NCBI GenBank assembly: GCA_018818835.1
Contig: JAHIRD010000024.1
Coordinates: 1 to 64,000 of the forward strand
Source: Pseudomonadota bacterium
GTDB lineage: Bacteria > Desulfobacterota > Desulfobacteria > Desulfobacterales > Desulfolunaceae
Length of the DNA stretch: 64,000 nt
Reading direction: 5' to 3'
Shown: positions 9,236 to 17,797 of the stretch, one piece after another
Position numbering within the stretch: position 1 is the stretch's first letter
Layout of the letters: the number at the start of each line of letters is the position of its first letter
Notes under the pieces: model-generated
Told to the model about the DNA's origin: nothing
Databases searched by the model: none
Seen by the model: the letters and a program-made list of their open reading frames with translations, nothing else
Translations under genes and position numbers: made by a program

Positions 9236-10802
9236 CTGTGATCAGAAGACTGTGAGCGAAAAAACCCTCAGCAAATCGAGGCGAAACACTCTGTTCAATG
9301 CAGTTCGAAAGGCAATCGATACATTCCGTTGCGGCCTTGAGCCCAGCCAATTCAGGGATTATATCCTGACCCTTTTGTTTGTGAAATATTTGAGCGATTT
9401 TTACACATCCAAGGTCAGGGAATACAAAAAAAAATACGCAGGGGATACGGTGCGGGTTAACAGAGCCATGAACCTTGAGCGGTTTGTGATACCTGACATT
9501 GATATCCGGGACGATCAGGGTTTGGTGAGAGATCACTTTAAAGCAACCTTTGACAGTCTGTATGAACGACGATACAGGATAAATCTGGGTGAGATAATCA
9601 ATGCGGTGCTGGGACGTCTTGGGGATGCCAATACACATAAGCTCCATGATGTATTTTGTGCCATTGACTTCAATAATGAAGAGATTCTCGGAAAAATCCG
9701 TCAGAGGAACTCCCGATTGAAGAATCTTCTGGAGGATTTGAATCCCCTTGATCTGACAATGGAACCCATGAAGGGCCCGGATGGAATTGGAGCATTTTTT
9801 GAAGATCTGATAGATTATTTTGCATCAAAAGCCGGAAAGAAAATCCGTGGGTTTTACACCCCGGCAACTGTTTCGGAAACCCTTGCACGAATCATGGCAC
9901 CCCGGCCGGGAGATCGAATCTGCGACCCCACATGTGGCTCGGGATCATTGCTGATACGGACAGGCCTCCAGGTCGGATCCCATGACTATTCAATATTTGG
10001 TCAGGAAAAGGGCAGAGGGACCTGGGCTCTGTGCAAAATGAACATGTGCATGCATCAGATGGATTTGGCTCGCATTGAATGGGAAGATACACTCCGGCTT
10101 CCCCTTTTCGTGGATAATGAGACCCTGATGATCTTTGATGTGGTTGTTGCGAATCCCCCGTTTAACATGGATAAATGGGGGCAGGAGATGGCTGAACAAG
10201 ATAAGCACCGACGATTTAAACGGGGCATACCCCCTAAAAGCAAGGGCGATTGGGCCTTTGTTTCACATATGATCGCCATTGCCGAGGAAGGCCGGGGCCG
10301 GGTGGGGGTGATCGTTCCCCATGGCACCTTATTCAGGGGAGGGCAGGAAGGAAAAATCCGGGAAGCCTTAATCAATGAAAACATGCTTGATGCCGTGATC
10401 GGGCTTCCTGCCAACCTGCTTTACGACACGTTAATTCCTTCTGTCGTTCTGATTTTTGATAAAGCCAGATCCTTTCAAGGAAAGGATCCTGTATTATTCA
10501 TGGATGCCAGCATGGATTATGAAAAAAATTTAAACCGGAACCGGCTCAGGCAACAGGACATTGAAAAGATAGTCACCACCTTCCACGGGAAAAGGACCAT
10601 TGACCGGTTTTCTCGGCAGGTGCCTTATGCTGAAATAGCCAACAACGATTTCAATCTGAACATTCCCCTTTATGTGGATAGGATTGACGATGACCATGTG
10701 TACGATATGGGGGCGGTTCAATATGATATTGAAGGCATTAAAGCCACCCTTGTACGGACACAAAAGAAAATAGATAATTATCTAAAGGAGCTTGGGGTTT
10801 AA
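9228..10802 (+). CDS. hsdM: Type I restriction-modification N6-adenine methyltransferase subunit
   Basis: This 524-residue HsdM has an N-terminal helical domain (FRDYILTLLFVKYLSDFY), then the SAM-binding motif DPTCGSGSLL from residue 233 and the catalytic motif NPPF at about 309. Both are intact, so adenine methylation is likely if the subunit meets a functional specificity subunit. Length is normal for the family. It follows the half-size hsdS with an 8-base overlap, an S-M-R order rather than the common M-S-R or R-M-S. HsdR follows after 44 bases to its ATG. Confidence 0.9.
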   Translation: MNNCDQKTVSEKTLSKSRRNTLFNAVRKAIDTFRCGLEPSQFRDYILTLLFVKYLSDFYTSKVREYKKKYAGDTVRVNRAMNLERFVIPDIDIRDDQGLVRDHFKATFDSLYERRYRINLGEIINAVLGRLGDANTHKLHDVFCAIDFNNEEILGKIRQRNSRLKNLLEDLNPLDLTMEPMKGPDGIGAFFEDLIDYFASKAGKKIRGFYTPATVSETLARIMAPRPGDRICDPTCGSGSLLIRTGLQVGSHDYSIFGQEKGRGTWALCKMNMCMHQMDLARIEWEDTLRLPLFVDNETLMIFDVVVANPPFNMDKWGQEMAEQDKHRRFKRGIPPKSKGDWAFVSHMIAIAEEGRGRVGVIVPHGTLFRGGQEGKIREALINENMLDAVIGLPANLLYDTLIPSVVLIFDKARSFQGKDPVLFMDASMDYEKNLNRNRLRQQDIEKIVTTFHGKRTIDRFSRQVPYAEIANNDFNLNIPLYVDRIDDDHVYDMGAVQYDIEGIKATLVRTQKKIDNYLKELGV

Positions 10803-10846
10803 TCCAAGGGCAACCCAGGCACTCGTAATTGGGATTAAGAAACGAA

Positions 10847-13800
10847 ATGGAACATCATTCATACTATGGGCAGGATGCACCTGAATCTGATCTGAACCCG
10901 GAAAAGTCCTGGTCCCAGCTGACGGCATTGCACCTGTTGACCCAGATGGGGTGGGAGTACGTGTCCCCCGAACAATGCCTTGATCTCAGGAACGGTCAGC
11001 TGGATCAGGTACTTCTTGAATCCATTCTGACCGATTTTCTGCGCAGAAAGAGTTCCTATGAATTTAAAGGGTCTGTTCGTCTTTTTACGGAAAATGCAGT
11101 CCAGAGTGCGGTCCAGGCCCTGAAAGGGATCAGGGTCACGGGTGACATTCTTCAGAATTCACAGATGTACGATCTGTTGTGCCTTGGGACCGGCACTCCC
11201 CAGACCGTTGACGGAGATACCCGAAGTTATGTCATGAACTATATTGACTGGCAAGATCCCGAAAACAATCTTTACCATTTCACCCGGGACTTCAGGCTTG
11301 AGTGTCTGGATCACGGGTCACACGTCATTATTGATATCGTTCTTTTTGTCAATGGCATACCCATGTGTGTCATGGCATGCAGGGGTTCTGATGATGATCC
11401 GGTTAATGCGAACCCCATGGATCAGGCCATTGATGCGTTAGGGACATTACAGACCCATGAGCGTATTCCCCAGTTGTTTGTCTACAGTCAGATATTGCTG
11501 GCCTTGAATCGGGACGCGACCCGTTACAGTACAACAGGGACAAAAAAACAATTCTGGACCGTATGGAAAGAAGATGGGATTGATGCATTCATAAACGAAA
11601 TGATTCGTGCTCCCATGGACCTTGGAATGGCCCCTGAACTCATTTCAAGAGTGATGATGAGCAAGACATGGAGAAGCATGGCCGGGCAGAACAGGGACGT
11701 CGTTGAACAGGATCGGGCCCTTTATTCGCTGTGCCGGCCCGGACGATTTCTTGATTTGATATACCGATTTATCCTCTTTGATAAGGGGACGAAAATAATC
11801 GCCCGTTATTCCCAGTTCTTTACGGTCAAGAATTGTATAAATCGTCTCCTTGGCAGACCCAAGGGCAGGCCCCGGGGAGGGACGGTCTTGTATGCCCAGG
11901 GCAGCGGAAAATCCCTGACCATGGTGATGCTTGTCAAATCTCTGTTTCTGCATTCGGATCTTATACATGCCCATGTGGTTCTGGTGACTGATCGGATGGA
12001 TCTTGGGGACACCCTGGGAAGTGCATTGAGAGCCTGCGGTACAGATGTGGAGCAGGTATCCACAGGGAAGCATCTGGTGGCATTGCTCCGGGATCAAGGC
12101 AGGCATGTGATCATGTCACCCATGCATAAATTCGCAAAGGCTCTCTCCAACAGGGCCATCAAACACATATCACGGGATACCCTTGTGATTATGGACGAGG
12201 GACATCACCCTGCCCAGATGATCATGGCCATAAACGGTACCCGTGTGATTGGATTTTCCGGGGTACCTCTGGCACACATGGCTGAACATGATCTTTTCGG
12301 ATATGACAGAGACCTCATACCACCAGCCTATACGCTGAGCCGTGCAGTTGAAGATAAAACAGTGACACCACTTCTTTACGAAGAACGGCATGTTACCCAA
12401 GGTCTTGACGCAAAAAATTTGGAACGCTGGTTTAAAAAAATGACCTCGTGCCTGAACACGACCTGGAAAGATGCGCTGGCAAAAACGTTCATATATGAGC
12501 CAAGCCTTTGCAGGGAATACATGAACATTCGGATGATTGCCTGGGATATCAGCACTCATTTTGCCACAAGGTATCAGGGGACAGGGGGCAAAGGCCAGCT
12601 GGTCACACCGGATAAGGACACAGCTCTTTTATATAAAACGTTTCTGGATGAATTTGGTTTTGTGAATTCAACGGTACTGATTTCACATCCCTGGGAACGG
12701 GAAGGCGAGGATAACCAGGAACCCTCGCAGCAGACATTGCGTTTCTGGGAGGGCATGATGGCCCGGTACGGTTCGGAAAAGAAATATCACTCCCAGGTGG
12801 TCCATGGGTTCCAGCATGAACAATTTCCTGACATCATCATTGTCGTGGATAAGCTTATAACTACATTTCATGCACCTTGCAACGGTGTTCTCTATCTTGC
12901 ACGCGACCTCAAAGAACACACCCTTTTACGGGCCTTGGCCAGGGTGAACCAAGTTTTTCCTGGGAAAGAGTACGGCCTTGTCCTGGATTATCGTGGAGCC
13001 ATTCATGGTCAGAATAAATCATTGGCTTTTAATGGATTCATGGCAGATATTTCCGAAAAAACAGCAGATCTGCCTTTTTTGCATTCATCTGTATGGGAAT
13101 TGTTTTCAGGCATCAATAAATCCAAAGACACCGAAGTCTATGGTGTTTATTTGAGAAATGAACGCCTGAGGCGTACCTTTTACACTCGTTTCGGGCATTA
13201 TGCCCGGGTCCTGGCTCTTGCCTTGTCATCATCGACATTTCTCAGGTCAACACCCGGGAAGACCCTTAACTTATATAAGAAGGATCTTTCATTTTTTCTG
13301 AATTTAAGGGCGGTCCTGTCAAAGAGGTTTCAGGAAAAAAACGATTTTTCCGAGTATGAACCCGTGATTAATAAACTGCTGGATACCCATATAGAGCCTG
13401 GCGGGTCCATGCAGGATTACGAACCACTTCACCTGTTAAATACCGATGAACGGCTCAATGTTTTTGGGGATCAAGGCCTGAGTGATCCATTTAAAGCAGA
13501 TATGATCGCCATGGCAACCCGCAACATTATCCTTGGACACATGGAAAAAGATCCGGCCTTTTATAAAAAATTATCACGGCGTCTCGAAAAGGTCATCTCG
13601 GGGTTTCATGGAAACACAATCAACACAGTCAAGGCCCTTGGGTCGATTAAAGACATCGCGGAAAAAGTTTCAACCCATGTGGATGAAGACCTGCCCCCCG
13701 ATCTTCTGGCTCAGCCCTTGGCCAGACAATTTTACGGATGTCTCAGAGAACCCATGGCTGAATACGCGGGTGGTAACACCCGTACTGGAATTGATGTCGC

Positions 13801-13999
13801 CCTTGAGGTTGAAAAACGGATTTTACCCTTTAAAACCAGAAACTGGAAAACAAACCCCGATGTGATCAACAGAATTCGGAGGGAAATCGATGATATTCTT
13901 TTTGAAATGGTATCCACCCGGAGAATAGAGCTGCCGGTGGAAGAACATGATGCCATTATTGAACGCTGCATAGAGATATCGAAAGAAAATGAAAAATAG
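10847..13999 (+). CDS. hsdR: HsdR-like type I restriction subunit with altered nuclease and helicase motifs
   Basis: This product of 1050 residues aligns in order with HsdR: N-terminal nuclease-like domain, SF2 translocase, C-terminal helical domain. The Walker A loop is intact (AQGSGKS, about 350-356). Other key sites differ from the family consensus. The PD-(D/E)xK core keeps Asp (IDIVLFVNG, about 163), but the ExK positions read ACR (about 177-179). DEAH reads DEGH (about 450-453), TGTP reads SGVP, and the ARVNR motif reads ARVNQ. The frame is uninterrupted, so this is not a simple frameshifted pseudogene. DNA cleavage appears unlikely; DNA binding or ATP-dependent movement remain possible. 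The ATG at 10847 is chosen over TTG at 10829; no strong ribosome site is visible for either. Confidence 0.85.
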   Translation: MEHHSYYGQDAPESDLNPEKSWSQLTALHLLTQMGWEYVSPEQCLDLRNGQLDQVLLESILTDFLRRKSSYEFKGSVRLFTENAVQSAVQALKGIRVTGDILQNSQMYDLLCLGTGTPQTVDGDTRSYVMNYIDWQDPENNLYHFTRDFRLECLDHGSHVIIDIVLFVNGIPMCVMACRGSDDDPVNANPMDQAIDALGTLQTHERIPQLFVYSQILLALNRDATRYSTTGTKKQFWTVWKEDGIDAFINEMIRAPMDLGMAPELISRVMMSKTWRSMAGQNRDVVEQDRALYSLCRPGRFLDLIYRFILFDKGTKIIARYSQFFTVKNCINRLLGRPKGRPRGGTVLYAQGSGKSLTMVMLVKSLFLHSDLIHAHVVLVTDRMDLGDTLGSALRACGTDVEQVSTGKHLVALLRDQGRHVIMSPMHKFAKALSNRAIKHISRDTLVIMDEGHHPAQMIMAINGTRVIGFSGVPLAHMAEHDLFGYDRDLIPPAYTLSRAVEDKTVTPLLYEERHVTQGLDAKNLERWFKKMTSCLNTTWKDALAKTFIYEPSLCREYMNIRMIAWDISTHFATRYQGTGGKGQLVTPDKDTALLYKTFLDEFGFVNSTVLISHPWEREGEDNQEPSQQTLRFWEGMMARYGSEKKYHSQVVHGFQHEQFPDIIIVVDKLITTFHAPCNGVLYLARDLKEHTLLRALARVNQVFPGKEYGLVLDYRGAIHGQNKSLAFNGFMADISEKTADLPFLHSSVWELFSGINKSKDTEVYGVYLRNERLRRTFYTRFGHYARVLALALSSSTFLRSTPGKTLNLYKKDLSFFLNLRAVLSKRFQEKNDFSEYEPVINKLLDTHIEPGGSMQDYEPLHLLNTDERLNVFGDQGLSDPFKADMIAMATRNIILGHMEKDPAFYKKLSRRLEKVISGFHGNTINTVKALGSIKDIAEKVSTHVDEDLPPDLLAQPLARQFYGCLREPMAEYAGGNTRTGIDVALEVEKRILPFKTRNWKTNPDVINRIRREIDDILFEMVSTRRIELPVEEHDAIIERCIEISKENEK

Positions 14000-14325
14000 G
14001 CTTGATGAGTCTTTGACGTTTGAAGCGGTAGGGTCATACTGTGAAAAGGATATTGATTTAAACATACGCCTCGGAAATTCTTTTCTCAAGATATCACCAC
14101 AAGGCATAGGCGGCCACTGAAATCTATATTGGCCTTAACGGCATTTTCCCGAAGAACCATAAAAATACACACTAAAGCCAAGGATCACTGGCGCGATGAA
14201 TGAGAGTCCAGTCCAATGGATCCGTGAGATATTTCCTTGACGAAGACAAAATCACACTTTAATATACACATATTATTTCATAACAACGAGACATATTTTT
14301 CCTCTATTTGAATAACGATAAGCCC
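14000..14325. other. Intergenic region upstream of the MtlD-SIR2 operon
   Basis: About 325 bases with no convincing gene. It holds the promoter annotated at 14237-14265. No terminator hairpin with a T tract follows hsdR, so readthrough from the restriction-like operon into the next operon is possible. Confidence 0.5.
14237..14265 (+). promoter_or_regulatory. Probable sigma-70 promoter of the MtlD-SIR2 operon
   Basis: A -35 box TTGACG (14237-14242) and a -10 box TAATAT (14260-14265) are separated by 17 bases, in AT-rich DNA about 60 bases before the ATG at 14326. This would let the operon be expressed independently of the upstream restriction-like genes. Confidence 0.55.
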
Positions 14326-16701
14326 ATGAAAAAAAAGATTCTAATCATTGGCGCCGGGGCCATTGGAAGAGGCTTTGCAGCCAAGATATTCAGCGACGCG
14401 GGATACACACTGTCATTTGTGGAGAATGACCCCCTTGTGTATGAAGAACTCAAGGCCCGGCATTCTTACATGACAGCCATTGCATCAGGAAACCGTTATG
14501 AAGAGGTCATTATTCATTATGATAAGGTTTTCATTTCAACCATCAAAGCCCAAGAGTATATCAAGGAGTGCGATGCCGTAATTACGGCTGTTGGACCGGA
14601 AAATTGCAAACAGTTGAGTTGCAATTTAAAGAGTGCTAAATGCATATATATCCTTGAAAATGACATTAATATAATAAAAATCATCAAAGAAACATCAGAA
14701 AATCCCAATGTGTTTTTCGGTATACCCGATGTTATTGCATCCAATACCGCCTCCCCTGAGTTGCTAAAAAAAGATTCTTTATGCGTTGTCACTGAAACAG
14801 GCCGCCTTGTTCTTGAAAAAAGTCCCTGTGAGCTGGTTAAAAGCCCTGACATAGACATTGTCGATGAAAAGGAGCTGCTCAAGCACTGGTGGTGTAAATT
14901 TTACATTCACAATGCCCCCCACGCCATAACAGCCTATTTAGGGGCTTTAAAAGACTATGTTTATATCCATCAAGCCATGGCTGACCCCAAAATATCCGGG
15001 GTCGTTATTAATGCCATGAACCTCATGGCAAAGGCCGTGGCAATGGACAACCGTGTTTCCGAAGACCTGGCTGAAGATTATAAAACCAAGGAACTTCTCC
15101 GGTTCAGCAATAACTTGATGTATGACCCGATTTCCAGGGTTGCCCGGGATCCCTTAAGGAAACTGGATTCAAACGAACGACTTATTCAGGCTCTGTTGAT
15201 TGCAAAAAAATATGGCTTGAACACCCAGCCCTTTCTTATGGGCGTTAAGGCTGCCCTGAATTATAAAAAAGGAGTCACCCGGGAGGACAAACGATTTGAG
15301 GATCACATTGAAAAGAAAGGAACGGAAAATTTTGTTGGTGAGATTTGCGAGATTAAGGATAGCTTGAGAGATGAAATTATCGGTACTCAGGTCAATGACA
15401 TTATTCTTAGAAATAAGGTAATTCTGCTCATGGGGGCCGGAGCAAGTTCATTGCTGGGTTTTCCATTGCTTAAGGAATTGCTGGACAATGAAATGAGTGA
15501 ATATCACCCGGAAGAATCGAGTGACCGTTTGCAATGCCGCCGGTGCGTATTCTCAGGCGAAGATCAGATTGAAACAAAAGCCAATCAGGACCTTTTGACG
15601 GCATACGGTCTTGTCAGAGATCTCTGGGAACGCGGTAAAGCCCATGGTGGGTCACTCGAAGAATTAATGGGCCAGCTGATCAGGTATATTCAGGAAACGG
15701 ACAAGCTTAAACAGGACCGGTTTGTCCAGAATATCATCGGCAATTGCTCGGACATGATCGATCCCTTTGTCGATTCGTGCAACAGTGCTCTTTCATTGTG
15801 CTATACCATGCTCGCCAAGTATTATAACCACGAATCAAGCCTTTATAAAAAGGGCATATACACCGAACATGATTTGTATAAAAAAGGCTCGGAGAATTAC
15901 CGGAAAGCCGAGAAAATCATTTCCCTCTTATCAAAACTCGCCGGTTTTAACAAAACCAATGGTGTTGCACAGCCGTTACAATTGTTTACAACAAATTACG
16001 ATACGTTTTTTTATTTTATTTCAGATATCGATAGCCAGGATATCCATATATGTAATTCCATTCCCGAGCCGCCACTGTCCGAAAAAGTGTATCTTTCCCC
16101 GGAGCCGGAGATCATTACCCATGATAAGGTGAACGCAGAAACAAAACAACATGTCGTTGTCCATCGTATGCATGGCTGTGTTGCCTGGTTTATGCATGAA
16201 AAAGACAAAATGCGGCAGATCAAGATGGAAACCCTTGGCGAATTGGACCGTAAGATCGCAGGGCTTGATAAAAAATTTCGTGTCATGGGAAATGTATTCC
16301 TGAACCGAATGGTCATCAAACTGCTTTCGGATAATACCATCCTGGGCAAATATCCATTTACCCAGGAATATGAAGAATTTAACAAATCTCTTAAGGATTC
16401 ATCGGCGCTGATCGTGTGGGGGTTCAGCTTCAGGGATGCTGAAATCGTTCGAAAAATCCAGGAAGCCTGGACCCAAAGCAGGGGGCGATTGAAAATATAC
16501 TACATTGACCCCTACCTCAGCAAAGATAAAGCAACGGATAATATTCGGCGAACACTTGAAACCATTCCCGGACATGGGGGAGACAACAATTTCAGGGTTC
16601 AACGGATTCACTGGTCCGTAAACAATTCAATCGACGTTTTAAAAGATAATATTCTTTCTGCTTTAAACAAATCAAGGATGGTGAACCATGAAACAGAGTA
16701 A
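14326..16701 (+). CDS. Fusion of mannitol-1-phosphate dehydrogenase-like domain with C-terminal SIR2 domain
   Basis: This 791-residue protein has two parts. Residues 1-350 resemble mannitol-1-phosphate 5-dehydrogenase: Rossmann loop GAGAIGRGF (about 14-22), the catalytic Lys-x4-Asn-x2-His pattern (K191, N196, H199) before AITAYLGALKDY, a DPKI segment and RDPLRKL. Residues 355-785 resemble SIR2-type NADases: LMGAGASSLLGFPL (about 369), TTNYD with N557 and D559, MHGCVAW with H616, and WGFSFRDAEI near the C-terminus. Both active sites look intact. Such SIR2 domains deplete NAD in anti-phage systems. I do not know a described fusion of this kind. The ATG at 14326 begins the Rossmann strand directly; a TTG at 14308 adds six residues. 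It overlaps the next gene by 14 bases. Confidence 0.85.
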   Translation: MKKKILIIGAGAIGRGFAAKIFSDAGYTLSFVENDPLVYEELKARHSYMTAIASGNRYEEVIIHYDKVFISTIKAQEYIKECDAVITAVGPENCKQLSCNLKSAKCIYILENDINIIKIIKETSENPNVFFGIPDVIASNTASPELLKKDSLCVVTETGRLVLEKSPCELVKSPDIDIVDEKELLKHWWCKFYIHNAPHAITAYLGALKDYVYIHQAMADPKISGVVINAMNLMAKAVAMDNRVSEDLAEDYKTKELLRFSNNLMYDPISRVARDPLRKLDSNERLIQALLIAKKYGLNTQPFLMGVKAALNYKKGVTREDKRFEDHIEKKGTENFVGEICEIKDSLRDEIIGTQVNDIILRNKVILLMGAGASSLLGFPLLKELLDNEMSEYHPEESSDRLQCRRCVFSGEDQIETKANQDLLTAYGLVRDLWERGKAHGGSLEELMGQLIRYIQETDKLKQDRFVQNIIGNCSDMIDPFVDSCNSALSLCYTMLAKYYNHESSLYKKGIYTEHDLYKKGSENYRKAEKIISLLSKLAGFNKTNGVAQPLQLFTTNYDTFFYFISDIDSQDIHICNSIPEPPLSEKVYLSPEPEIITHDKVNAETKQHVVVHRMHGCVAWFMHEKDKMRQIKMETLGELDRKIAGLDKKFRVMGNVFLNRMVIKLLSDNTILGKYPFTQEYEEFNKSLKDSSALIVWGFSFRDAEIVRKIQEAWTQSRGRLKIYYIDPYLSKDKATDNIRRTLETIPGHGGDNNFRVQRIHWSVNNSIDVLKDNILSALNKSRMVNHETE

Positions 16702-17797
16702 TCCTAAAAATAAGACCCAAAGTCCTTTGAAGGATAGGCCATTGGATGAAAAACAATTGAAAACTCGAATTGAACAATTAGAAAAAGTAAACGAACAATT
16801 CAGGCAGGACAGAGATCTTCTTGATAAAATGCTGCAACAACGAGCTATCTTGCAGCGGGGGGACTATATATCAACAAAACTGGAATCCGCTTCATCCGAT
16901 GACAGCGAAAGTACACCCTGTTCGGATTATAAACTTGTGATTGCAGAGGTTGTTGCCCGGGAATCGGAATTTGACTTTGAAGAAAATGAAGCTGCGAATA
17001 CCGATAAGCCTCTTTTTGTCGAAGATTTTGATTCAGTTTTACTGGATGCCGGAAGTACCATTGAACGGATTGCCCAGCAATTGTTTGAGCACCGAAAATA
17101 TTTGACCATCTTGACGAATAACATGGGGGTGTGGGCCAATTTTTGTGGCACAACCGCTAAAAGCCTGAAAGAATTGCTGGAAGAATTAAAAAAAACAACC
17201 GGAAAAGCCTCACGTGCTCAGAAATACAGTACCAGCCAGAAAATAAGCGAAATTCAGGCGAAAAACGAATTGGTCCTCACCGGGGGACGGTATGCGCAAA
17301 TGTACGATTCCCTCTTGGGCGATCAGACCATCAAGGCCTTTGAAACATTTTCTCCAAGTATTGTGATCATAGGCACCAGTGGTATTATTGCCGATGAAGG
17401 TTTGTTTTGCCATGGGGGAGAGGAGTCCAATGTCAAAAAGCACCTGTGGAACACAAAGACATCAAAGCGCATAATCGCCACATCCAGCGAGAAAATCGGA
17501 AAACGCGATTCACACCGGTTCGGCGACATACAGAAATCAAAATCCTATCTTGATGGAGAAGGTACAGAAACCATATTAATCACCGATCGAAACCGACGCC
17601 TGAACAATGATAATGACTATATCCGGGAATATGAGAAGCTGAAAAAATATTTATATATCATTGAAGTGGAATGCCATAGGGAAGAGGGCGGTGATTATTT
17701 TGCATATTTATATTCTTCAAAATTAAAAGATGATAAACTGTTGAAAAAAATTAAGTTGAAACAATCTAAACCTGAGTTGCTCATGGGCGATGATTAA
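16688..17797 (+). CDS. DeoR-type sugar-phosphate sensor domain protein with N-terminal coiled coil, no HTH
   Basis: This 369-residue protein contains the C-terminal ligand-binding fold of DeoR/GlpR regulators: [15 protein letters not shown] (about 118-132), TILTNN (140-145), LVLTGGRY (195-202), a [11 protein letters not shown] segment, [14 protein letters not shown] (227-240) and an ESNVKK helix. The N-terminus is a charged heptad-like helix ([15 protein letters not shown], about 24-38) where a DeoR helix-turn-helix would sit. An insertion at about 150-190 and a C-terminal extension (290-369) are also unusual. The start has AGGA nine bases upstream and lies inside the end of the MtlD-SIR2 gene, so the two are co-translated. 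A regulatory subunit sensing a phosphorylated sugar is inferred. It overlaps pgi tail to tail by 17 bases. Confidence 0.7.
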   Translation: MKQSNPKNKTQSPLKDRPLDEKQLKTRIEQLEKVNEQFRQDRDLLDKMLQQRAILQRGDYISTKLESASSDDSESTPCSDYKLVIAEVVARESEFDFEENEAANTDKPLFVEDFDSVLLDAGSTIERIAQQLFEHRKYLTILTNNMGVWANFCGTTAKSLKELLEELKKTTGKASRAQKYSTSQKISEIQAKNELVLTGGRYAQMYDSLLGDQTIKAFETFSPSIVIIGTSGIIADEGLFCHGGEESNVKKHLWNTKTSKRIIATSSEKIGKRDSHRFGDIQKSKSYLDGEGTETILITDRNRRLNNDNDYIREYEKLKKYLYIIEVECHREEGGDYFAYLYSSKLKDDKLLKKIKLKQSKPELLMGDD

